A stretch of 64,000 nucleotides of DNA. Origin: Cheiracanthium punctorium. Lineage: Eukaryota > Arthropoda > Arachnida > Araneae > Cheiracanthiidae. Shown one piece after another: positions 53,601-63,110 of this stretch. The translations under genes were made by a program, and so were the position numbers. A model generated the notes under the pieces. The model saw only the letters and a program-made list of their open reading frames with translations, was not told the origin of the DNA and made no database searches. The DNA lies in the NCBI GenBank assembly GCA_038373885.1, contig JAWZYV010013168.1, forward strand, positions 1 through 64,000, in the 5' to 3' direction. The first letter of the stretch is position 1, and each line of letters starts with the position of its first letter.

Positions 53601-54192
53601 TGTAGACATAAATAAGTGTGACATTGTGATACCCACTGGACATCCTACGTCCAGCTACGTAGCAGACGGCATCATCCAGTGGATGCATGAATATCCTGAA
53701 TGAGGAAACCAGCGGATTTCCGTTGTTTGTCTTTGTGTTATCGGGGAATATGCAAGAAGTGCGCATAAAAATGTTATAATTAGCTGACAAGGAAACTTCA
53801 AATATATGGGTACTATCTACCACAACCACCACAGATTATTAAAAACAACGTGCATACAAAAATGTTCCTGCGCATAATCAAACAAACAGCCAATCAGAGT
53901 TTGTCGCCGATAGATTTTCCCATTTATGTCATAAAATAGACATGATTGGGGTGTTTAGATGTCCAATTCATGTCATATTACAGACATAATATGGGTTTTC
54001 CCGTTTTTGTCGTAATAAGACTTAATTGGGGTGTTACATGCCCCAATCATGTCCTATTCTAGACATATTATGGACTTTCCCAAAGATGTCCCTAAAATGA
54101 TGTCCAGGAGATATCTTATCATAGACATAGACATGTTTTGGACAAGTTTATCCAGATATGGACATAAATTGGGCAAGTGTGCTGTTAGGGTT

Positions 54193-55783
54193 AGTGCTGT
54201 CGGGCATTCATCAGGCGAAGTTGGTGGTACGAGCCCCCCCCCCCCCCAGATTTGTTTCAAAATCTTGTGATTTTCGACATTTGTATGAAAGTTCAAAAGA
54301 AACTCCCCTTTCTGCTCCTAAATTGAACATTTTTAGTCACACTACTCCTATGTAACCAACCCATTGCTAAGATTTAGTGATGCTGTAAGCCAAAATTATT
54401 GGTGAATACATTATATGTATACATATATTTATATATAATTAAATACGAAATTCATGATTATTTTATTCTTTGAGTCTGACAGCGAAAAACTTTGCGACGC
54501 TGTAACATTGCAGGTTACTAAATGAAATTAAATAATTGGTAGAATCAACTCTGCACGTAACAGAAAACTGCTCTTAAAGTGAAAATTTTTCGTTACCATT
54601 CCAAAGAACAAGTCTTACAAATATTTATGTAACTTATGGATTTTTGCCAAATTTCGTATTTAATACTCGCCTGTGATGCATAGCAGCTAATTTTGAGTTC
54701 TAAGATCTTACTGTAATCCATACATGGTAAACAGCGCGGGTGTGCTGAACTTGTCACCGAACGCATGCGCTGGTATTAGCTACTCCTGCTTTTCGCTATA
54801 ATGAAACTACCAAAATAAATTTTTATTATTAATCTCTTTGAAAACACTGCTTTGATTTTATTTTAGTTGTTTTGCGAGTAACATCCATGAGAGGTATGTT
54901 GTCATTCTTAAACTTTCTGTATTTGATTCAGGTCAAGCTAAACGCAAAAATTAGATGTCAGAATAAAATAAATTAAGGAAAAGTCCTAACTCGTAATATT
55001 TTAAAAATACACTTGTAAACGCAAAAACTTCTGAATTACATGTTTGGTGTCATGTCAACAATATTCAGTGAATTCTCACTCATGACAAAAACGCCGGTTT
55101 GGGCTTTAATTTGAAATGCCTTCTACATCAAGCTTTAGTTCTTGTTTCCAATCTCGGACTTGTTGTTTTCAGCACTATCATAATGCTGGCATTATGATTT
55201 TTTTAAATGCAAATTGTATTTCGCTCGCATTTATTGCAAAATTCGTTCACAACTTGGTTCATTGAAGTGCTTTTGTTTTCTATAAAATAACCCAATTGAT
55301 CAGTTAAATTATTACTTTAAACTTTAGAATTTTATCTCTTAGAAAAATGTTTCAGTTGAGTTATTCTAAGTTCCCAGTGTCTCGTAACATTGTTTGAAAC
55401 ACACACACGCCAATTTTTATGATAGGGACTTAGGATATGATAGAATTTTTATGATATGAGTATTTGTGAGAAACTGCATACTATGACATCGTACAGTTAC
55501 AAATAGATGTTGCAATCCTGCAGGATATATGAAATTATTATTCAAACCAAGTTCACAGATTTTATAGAATTCAGTGGTTTTTTTTTTCCAGTTTAGCTTT
55601 TTAAAGCCTTTTTAAATACGAAGTTTCACTTAAAAAAAATTTAACTCAATAAACAAAATTAATAATTAGATAAAAGTGCAGTGTAATAGAGGAAAAACAC
55701 TCAAACTACTGGTGTTAAAAGATAAAATAAATAAAAACTTTGTGTAAACAACACACTTAAAATGATACTTATATAAGACGAAA
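54193..55783. other. unassigned
   Basis: A C tract near 54230, then AT-rich DNA. No reading frame, RNA or element end recognised. Confidence 0.5.
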
Positions 55784-56047
55784 TATATAATGCAAGTCTA
55801 ATATATGGTCTAACTAGCTGACCCGGCAAACTTTGTTTTGCCATATAAATTATTCCTAGGATTATTTTAGTAGAAAGAAATGACTAAGTTATTGTAAGTT
55901 TGTGAGGATGTGGTATATGAGTGGAAGAGGCATGGAGCGCTGTGAACGATGCTGGAATATAAAAATAACACAATACCAAACATATATTTTTAATTCATTG
56001 TAATTTATTCTTTAAATTTATATATATCGCTAATTACAATAATTTTA

Positions 56048-56275
56048 CTAAAAAAATATCAATCCCTTAACGCAATAGAGTATACAATATTTTTTGTTAT
56101 CCCATCTTTAGATAACACAAACTGGATGCCCACTGTATAATTTGCCCACTTGAGAGCATGCCACGTATAACTGTCCATAAACATGGCGTGCTCAAATCTA
56201 ATCCACAAACAGACATAGTTTGGCCTTGAGACTTATTGATAGTCATTCCATAAAAAATTTTGCCCCCCCACCCCC
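56048..56275 (-). pseudogene. Helitron Rep/helicase C-terminus (PIF1-like)
   Basis: The minus strand encodes YGMTINKSQGQTMSVCGLDL, a late motif of the PIF1-type helicase that unwinds DNA in rolling-circle transposition. Shortly after, a second frame holds GQLYVACSQVG, the helicase motif VI region. A third frame ends TKNIVYSIALRD followed by TGA, a common Helitron helicase terminus. Three frames in about 230 bases mean at least two indels. The Rep domain and most of the helicase are absent. Confidence 0.85.
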
Positions 56276-56547
56276 CCCAAAAAAGGATGAAAATCTGAAA
56301 CACTTTCAGATTTTAAATACGCACTATAGTGATATATATTAAAATCGTATCATAATTTATGCGTCTTCCCTATTTTTCGTTCTTATTCCATTAAGTTGGA
56401 AAGTGTTATCATTATTCATGACTGTGCTGTATTTTTCTTCCTTATTTTATAAAACCCATCTTTGGAATTGAAATTTATCTTAAAATCGCCTACTAAAATT
56501 ATTTTACAATCTTCGCCAAGTATATCACAACTATATACTTCACCGTT

Positions 56548-57108
56548 TTATATATTGTTTCCTACTTTAACGCCTCGACTCTCGCCAAGGAGGCGATGCT
56601 TAAACATATGCAGTTACCATGACGATTTTTTGCATTTATGTAGAAATCGTAATTTAGAATTAAAATGGCGATTTGGAACAACATGTAAGTACAGCATGCC
56701 GTTACATTTTTATTTATTTTGGATTACCAATTAATGTAGTTTTAATAATTAAATGTCTTCAAATTCCTTAACTGCGTGTTTATCGCTAGTTTGTTTACTT
56801 TAGTTATCACCTAGTTCTTTTGGGTGCGTTGAAACGGTACTTACGTATTATCCCGGCGGTCACTTCCGCCAAACTACTTTTTCGTAGATTTTAAATATGT
56901 TGCCAATCGTATTCCAAACCATCAACAATTTCATGTGCCCGGCATTTATCTTGGTGAAAAATTGTTTGTCTTGGCGGACCGCCGGGATAATACGTAAGTA
57001 CCGTTGAAACTTGTGCATAACTCCCAGAGACCCATGACTGCAAAGCTCGACAAAGTACGGGGATTTTTTAGGTTGGCGAGAGTGGGGGCATTAAAATAGG
57101 AATCAACT
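56548..57108. mobile_element. relative of the Merlin-like element, nested in the Helitron
   Basis: Left TTTCCTACTTTAACGCC then CTCTCGCCAAGG; right GGTTGGCGAGAGTGGGGGCA then TAGGAATCAAC. These are the diverged TIRs of the 19621-20401 family. The left terminus is degraded and no duplication is clear. It contains a further small element (56835-57003). Confidence 0.65.
56835..57003. mobile_element. 169-bp MITE with 6-bp duplication
   Basis: Perfect inverted repeats of at least 27 bases beginning CGGTACTTACGTATTATCCC, flanked by TTGAAA (56829-56834 and 57004-57009). Nested third-deep inside the Helitron. The superfamily is not clear from 6 bp. Confidence 0.8.
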
Positions 57109-57777
57109 CTTTCTTGTACCATAAAACACATCTTTGGAATCGAAATCTATCTTAAAATCGCCTACTGAAACTATTTTACAATCTTCGCCAGGCATATTCT
57201 TCCTGTAGGCATATTCCAACTATACCGCAAAGACATTTTAAATGCTGTTTGGAATGGGCATCATAATCCACGAGTGTACCGTGTTTTAATTTGTTGTTCC
57301 ACAGAGCACTTCTTCGGAATAGAAATCTATATTAAAATCGCCTAATAAAACTCTTTTACAATATATGCCAGCCATTTTCTAACTATACGCGAAATATATT
57401 TATAATAAATTGTCACGTTTTGGCACCACATTTAGCGATCCATTATCAAAAATTGCAAACCTTGTGCGACTTTCAACATTTTATTAACGCCCCCCCCCCC
57501 TCCACATTATCTGGCAAATACATTTGAAAAGTGACTCGACATGCTAATGTCTACACAGAAATCCTGATTGAAATTAATAGCACTCTGGGGCTAAACATTT
57601 TGGGGCGGACCGCCCTTATGACTTAGGGGTATGAGACATAGTTAAAAACCTATTCTCAGACCTAACAAATATACATAGAAAATTTCATTAAAATTGGTCG
57701 AGTGGTTTCGGAGGAGTTAGGTCACTAACACTGTGACAGGAGAATTTTATATATTAGATATATATAATGCAAGTCTA

Positions 57778-57862
57778 ATTATATTTCTCAGTGCTTTTGC
57801 ATGTATGGAACAATGAAAGTGTTCATTGTTCCATATATGCAAAAGCACTGAGAAATATAATG
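57778..57862. repeat. near-perfect hairpin beside the Helitron
   Basis: ATTATATTTCTCAGTGCTTT and onward for about 39 bases is followed after four bases by its reverse complement, one mismatch seen. It lies just outside the Helitron 5' end. A 19-base word ATATAATGCAAGTCTAAT occurs at both flanks of the Helitron (about 55786 and 57764). Confidence 0.8.
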
Positions 57863-58560
57863 AATACAAAAACTGCAACAGTTTTAGCAGAATAACAGAG
57901 AGGTATAATTAGGAGAAAGTGCCTCACCATGGGGCATTTATTTTCCTTTCTCTTTTCTAAATATTTTATGTTGATCAATTTTGTCAAAATTTTGCCTGCT
58001 GTTCTTTTAAAGTTGCCTACATTATTCAATTGGTTTTGGTCTTATGTCCATTATGAAAAAATATTAAAAACAGTTAGTGAACATTTAGTGCATGTACTTT
58101 TTCCCAAGGTGTACCACATTGTGAGTACCTTGGGACACAATTAAAAATAGGTGCAGAAACTTCTGTAATTAAATTACAATATACTTGGAATTGTTTGCTC
58201 AGGAAAAGAAATGTATTTCATTTGATAATTATTGTAAATTCATATTTTCTAATTTTGTTAAGAAAAAAAAAACTTCATTTTATTAGCTGAAAATATATGT
58301 ACACAAATTTAATTAAAAAAAAATTTATATTCAGTTGTGTAATCAATTTCTGGGAATGAACTACCAAATTCAAAGAATGTTCCTTACTTTGCTCTGGTTC
58401 TTTAAATTTTAGCTAAATGTCACTTAAGTGACATTTATCTGGATTTAAGACACTTTTTAACAATTTCATAACTGGCAGATGACTGCGAATTTCATTATAT
58501 ATATCAGAGAAGGTGTGCGGATTTTAGGTCGGCAGATTTTTTGCCCTCGACTGTATTTAG
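57863..58560. other. AT-rich unassigned
   Basis: No feature recognised beyond a short palindrome AATGTCACTTAAGTGACATT near 58415. Confidence 0.5.
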
Positions 58561-58760
58561 TACAGGTATGGGCAACCATTGGAAAGTTGCGGGCGAAACT
58601 TCAGGATGTTAGTGAAGTCGCGGGTCGTATAATTGGGATTTATATGAGATTTTGAAAGGTTTACATGGGTTTTATACAGGGTTTTGATATGTTCTATGGA
58701 CTGAATCCAAACCCGTGGCAGGCCACATATGGCCCGCTGGCCAATGGTTGCCCATATGTA
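58561..58760. mobile_element. hAT MITE of the GGGCAACC type
   Basis: TACAGGTATGGGCAACCATT at the left and TACATATGGGCAACCATT (inward) at the right, with GCGGGC and GGCCACATATGGCCCGC words inside, as in many animal hAT MITEs. No clear 8-bp duplication: the right end abuts another repeat. Confidence 0.65.
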
Positions 58761-59212
58761 GGGATCGACCGATACCACATTTATGACCGATATCGATACT
58801 TTACCTATAAATTCGTTTTCAGAAATAGCCGATACCGATACTTTTAAGTTACGGTATCGGCCGATATCGATACTTATTACGTAATTTAATGTCATTTAAA
58901 CCTACATCTGTATTCTGGGCAGTTTTTGTAACGAGAGTATAGTTCTCGTTAAAATGAATAACAGCATGATGAAGTTTGATCCCCTTAGAAAGCATTAAAA
59001 AGAAAAAGCAGTGGATACATTGAAGTGTGAATTTACAGTAGTTCTAGTCTTTCTTTTCTATTCAATCATGCCGACGAATGGCCGAATTTATAAAAAGCTG
59101 AGCACCATAGTTAGATAAAAGAAAAAACTATCTGCGCACATAATCCAAAACTATCTGCAAACTCATCATACTTCGTGATAGCTAAATACATAGTGTGTAT
59201 ATGAACACGTGT
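58761..59212. other. CGATA-rich transposon end and AT-rich DNA
   Basis: GTAGGGATCGACCGATACC followed by several GCCGATACCGATACTT words (to about 58880) resembles a hAT terminus with subterminal repeats; the partner end was not found. The remainder is AT-rich. Confidence 0.4.
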
Positions 59213-59220
59213 ATATGCAT

Positions 59221-59636
59221 TAGAGATGAGTTCGGGCTCATTTTTTGAAGCCCGAGCCCGCCCGAGCCCGAGGACGTTTAATCCGAGCCCGCCCGAGCCC
59301 GAGCAATATTATTAAAGTTGGAGCCCGAGCCCGCCCGAGCCCGAAATTTCAGCTTTGCTATGCTTAAGACAAATAAAATTAACTACTTCATTAATAGGAT
59401 ACAATAAATTTTGGAGCTTCACACACCTTCTAGTCCCCCGTGCCGCTATTTTTTGAAATAAGTACGTCTATTTATTCCATGAATCACTTTTGAAAATCTG
59501 TTTCAAGGAGTATGTTCAACAAAGAAGAAATTTTTCACGAGCCCGAGCCCGAACGCAATCGTGAATTACAGAGCCCGAGCCCGAGTCGGGCTCGGGCTCG
59601 GGCTTTCGGGCTCGGGCTGAGCCCGTCTCATCTCTA
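59221..59636. mobile_element. GAGCCC-rich hAT MITE, copy 1
   Basis: TAGAGATGAGTTCGGGCTC and inverted partner; exact 8-bp duplication ATATGCAT (59213-59220 and 59637-59644). Long runs of CCCGAG/CTCGGG occupy both arms. 416 bp. Confidence 0.92.
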
Positions 59637-59782
59637 ATATGCATATGCGCACACATCTGTGCAATGTGCTTCGGCTATAGTGACTTAAAAAAGATATTTC
59701 TTTTAGGTAACTATCCATAAAAATTAAAAAAAAACTTTAATTACCGGAAAACTATCTGCAAGACCTTTGAATGTATCCGCGC

Positions 59783-60158
59783 TAGAGATGAGTTCGGGCT
59801 CATTTTTTGAAGCCCGAGCCCGAAGACTTTTAATCCGAGCCCGCCCGAGCCCGAGCAATATTATTAAACTTGGAGCCCGAGCCCGCCCGAGCCCGAAATT
59901 TCAGCTAAAGACAAATAAAATTAACTACTTCATTAATAGGATACAATAATTTTTGGAGCTTCACACACCTTCTAGTCCCCCGTGCCGCTATTTTTTGAAT
60001 TAAGTACGTCTATTTATCCCATGAATCACTTTTTAAAATCTGTTTCAAGGAGTATGTTCAACAAAGGAGAAATTTTTCACGAGCCCGAGCCCGAACGCAA
60101 TAGTGAATTACCGAGCCCGAGTCGGGCCCGGGCTCGGGCTGAGCCCGTCTCATCTCTA
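59783..60158. mobile_element. GAGCCC-rich hAT MITE, copy 2
   Basis: Same ends and body as 59221-59636 (about 376 bp), with its own exact 8-bp duplication ATCCGCGC (59775-59782 and 60159-60166), so an independent insertion. Frames crossing it (to 95 codons) are Arg/Ala-rich artefacts of the repeat. Confidence 0.93.
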
Positions 60159-60166
60159 ATCCGCGC

Positions 60167-61740
60167 CCGGCGTGCCTGCGTGCGTCTACATTATCTGACT
60201 AGGCTGAGCACTGGGAAGCGTCTTAGCGTGCTGGTTCGGAATTTTCTCCTCGCGTGGCTTTCGATCTAGTGGTCTAGAGTTTTGGGTGATTTTCTCCAGA
60301 TGTTACTTGAATATGCGTTAGATTCCCTTAAAAAGTCCTCCGCCCAAGCCCCCCTTTATAGGTAGATGCCCCTCATTTAGGCTTGACAGAACACAAATAC
60401 GGTGGGGGGGGGGGAGTTAAAGGAATATATTAATAAGAGAATCCATTTCCAGTGCCTACTGGTGCAAATATTTAAGTAAATTTTCCTCAACCTGTATTTT
60501 GTCGCCTAATTGTTGGTATGAGCCAGATAAAGTGTTTCCTTATTAGACCCAGAAGAGCTTCCTTCTTGCTCTTACTATATGTGTCTTTGTTTTTGGTTCA
60601 TGCCTCGATTTTGAACTTACAAAAGTAAACACATGAAATTTATTCAACTTTAAAGCTTGCAAGTTTTATTTAGATTTTCTTTAATTATAATTCTTTCACA
60701 TATGAAAATATTTTTTAGATATCTTAAACTGCATTAAATTGTGATAATGTATAATCTGTACAGTATTATGTAAGTACATATGTATTTAGATATTGTTCAT
60801 TAAATACGTATGTAAATTCTTCCCTTAAAATACATAATAAGTTCACATTAATTAATGGTTTTATCGGTAATTAGTATCATTAATTTATCTGCTCCAATTA
60901 TTTAACCACTAAGTGAATTATTAAATGTTTAGCAAGATTTCTTTTTAATATGAACTCATATGATCATTTTTAAGTTCTTTTTGAAAATCCAAATATTTTG
61001 ATTCTCCGGACAGGGTTAAGTCACAATTAATCCGGATGATCCATGTATTTGATCTTTTCTGTATGAAGAACAGGTACACACCGATTATTCGTTTGTTTTC
61101 CTGGACTATATTCCGTATACGGTGCTGTTTACATTTTGATGTTTTGTTTACAAATTGATTTGGCGTTGGCTCTGGCGCCGTCATGGGCGATGCTCAGCTG
61201 GAGTGAAGTACCCTGCCGGTGATTGTTTAGACTAGTAACCAAAGAGAAACACTGGGTGTTTTGAAGTATGGGATTTTCATTCAGTGCTAATTGAATGACG
61301 ATAGTTGTTTGTTTGTGGCTGGTGATAGAGTGGATTAAGTTAATGTTTGATTTTCCTTGTGGTTTTGATTCTGTTTTATCGTAGGTTAGTAAGCGTATCG
61401 GGGAATTTCGTCGTCAGTATTTATATGTGGAATATGGTGTTTTTTTTTTATGTTTTGAAAGGAAAAGGAGCGTTCTTTTGTGTGTGTTTGATAGAAATAT
61501 GGTGTGAATATAGAGCTAAATAAAAGAAAGCATGCTGGTTTTACGTTATAAGCCGGTGGGTGTTGGGGACATTTCTGAGCGGTTATTTAAAAAAAAAAAA
61601 TAAAGGTAAGTGCTCTTTTTTAACGAATCTTTGCAATGTTTAAGGTTTTTAATGTGAATTTTAAATTGATATTCGATGTGTTTTATGTTTTCGTAAGGGC
61701 TATTTACGTGCTATTCTAATCATACTGACTTTATAAGAGG
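60167..61740. other. unassigned, mostly AT-rich
   Basis: A G tract near 60400 and slightly GC-richer patches at 61140-61260. No supported reading frame. Confidence 0.5.
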
Positions 61741-62265
61741 TGTACAACTAGGTTGTTTAATCCACCGATGTTTTTTTGAGTTGAAAACGGGCCGGTGTTT
61801 GCCCAGTTTACATTAGCTGTACAACTAGGTTGCTTAATTCACTGTTGTTTTTTTAGTTAAAAACGGTCCACTGGTTGTGTAGTTTACATAACTGTACAAC
61901 TAGGTTGCTGAATCCACTGAGGTTTTTTTAGTTAAAAACGGACCACTGGTTGCCTAGTTTAGATAGCTGCACAGCTAGGTTGCTGAATCCACTGAGGTTT
62001 TTTTAGTTAAAAACGGGCCACTGGTTGCCTAGTTTAGATAGCTGTACAGCTAGGTTGCTGAATCCACTGAGGTTTTCTTAGTTAAAAACGGACCACTGGT
62101 TGCCTAGTTTAGATAGCTGTACAACTAGGTTGCTGAATCCACTGAGGTTTTTTTAGTTAAAAATGGTCCACTGGTTGCCTAGTTTAGATAGCTGTACAAC
62201 TAGGTTGCTGAATCCACTGAGGTTTTTTTAGTTAAAAACGGTCCACTGGTTGCTCATTTTTAGTG
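61741..62265. repeat. minisatellite, about 75-bp unit, seven copies
   Basis: Units start TGTACAACTAGGTTGCTGAA near 61741, 61818, 61894, 61968, 62043, 62118 and 62193, each with TCCACTGAGGTTTTTTTAG, AAAACGG and CACTGGTTGCCTAGTTTA. The first two are most diverged; the last five are nearly identical and exactly 75 bp. Confidence 0.93.
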
Positions 62266-62307
62266 GAATATATGTGCAATTTTAATGTGCTGATCGTGGA
62301 AAATGGT

Positions 62308-62359
62308 TGGCGACAGTCGCTGGAGCTTGGCGGCCGCCAAGCTCCAGCGACTGTCGCCA
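62308..62359. repeat. perfect spacerless 52-bp palindrome
   Basis: TGGCGACAGTCGCTGGAGC and onward for 26 bases is followed without spacer by its exact reverse complement, centred on GGCGGCCGCC. GC-rich in AT-rich surroundings. Confidence 0.92.
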
Positions 62360-63110
62360 TGTTTACATGGGGTGCGCACCGGCTTGTATGATTTTACCAT
62401 TTTCCTTATATATAAGCCAAATACTATTCACAAGAAATGTTTTTTACCCCAAAATTTGAAATAAACTAAATAATTAGTATTACTAATTGTACTAATACCA
62501 TTTCAACTTTTTAAATTAACAATATAAATAATTATTAGATATTGATAATTATTACACTTCTCAGAACAGAATGATACACAAATCCTACGTTCTCTCGTTA
62601 ATCTGATAGATAATAAAATCATTAAATGTCTGATAATTCGTACTTTTGATAGTGTGTAATGTTTTAAAAATGAATCATTTAGCTTCTGGATCAATATAAT
62701 TAAGTTCACGGGAGTCGCCAGTTTTCAAGTCATTGCCAAAAAATTAACTACTTTGCAACACAAAAAAGGAATAAATTGTTTTTACATTTAGGTTTCGTTT
62801 ATAATTTTAGTATCATTAATTTTGTCATTGAAACAGCTACAATATGAAGAAAAATACTTTTGCTCGTTTTCAAGCTACGCCTTGGAGGGTCTAAATAAAA
62901 GATTCTTAAAAATGACGAGATTAAATGAAGGTTAAGGAAAATACAAAAATGATAAACTAAATTCAATTTTCAAGTCTTAAAAAAAAAGTTGCTACTTAAA
63001 GTTTCCATATTTAATGAAATTAATCTTCAGTGTTTTTGTTTTTATGATCATTGTTAACATGTTTTTCTGTGATTTGATATGAACAAATTTTATCTGTTTT
63101 AATTCTAAGC
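62360..63110. other. AT-rich unassigned
   Basis: No gene or repeat recognised. Confidence 0.5.

Larger units (their letters stand above)
46710..53746. mobile_element. 7-kb CCC-terminal element with promoter-like left end
   Basis: The ends are CCCAGATAACCAGTTACATC and GTGTTATCGGGG, the right terminus with one base changed; AA flanks both sides. ATCC/GGAT-rich words fill both terminal regions, a different set from types A and B. The left end has a promoter-like stretch and possible first exon (46895-47036); the right end has a 96-bp tandem array (53003-53600). No long reading frame. It may be a decayed autonomous element or one carrying captured sequence. Confidence 0.75.
46046..54190. mobile_element. 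type A element, copy 4, split by a 7-kb element
   Basis: Starts CCCAGATAACACAAACTTG directly after the TT that closes the neighbouring type B copy, and ends GTGTGCTGTTAGGG, followed by TT (54191-54192). At 46708-46709 AA precedes a 7037-bp element, and AA is repeated at 53747-53748; the joined type A sequence GCAATATGCAAGAAG agrees with copy 2. Confidence 0.85.
55814..57758 (-). mobile_element. Helitron, decayed, on minus strand
   Basis: On the minus strand it starts TCTAATATATAAAATTCTCC, with CTCCTCCGAAACCACTCGAC near the 5' end, and finishes GTTTGCCGGGTCAGCTAG, the CTRR-type 3' end with the hairpin-forming GCCGGGTCAGC. Between lie the remains of the helicase C-terminus, tandem GAAATCTATCTTAAAATCGC units and two nested TIR elements. 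The 5' half has homology to the fragment at 16972-17215. Typical Helitron: no inverted repeats and no clean target duplication. Confidence 0.8.

Noticed and set aside
59767..60269. Arg/Ala-rich frames
   Set aside because: They read through the GAGCCC-rich arms of a MITE and its duplications.
61741..62265. CRISPR-like regular array
   Set aside because: The units are 75-bp near-identical direct repeats with no spacers, in a eukaryotic context.
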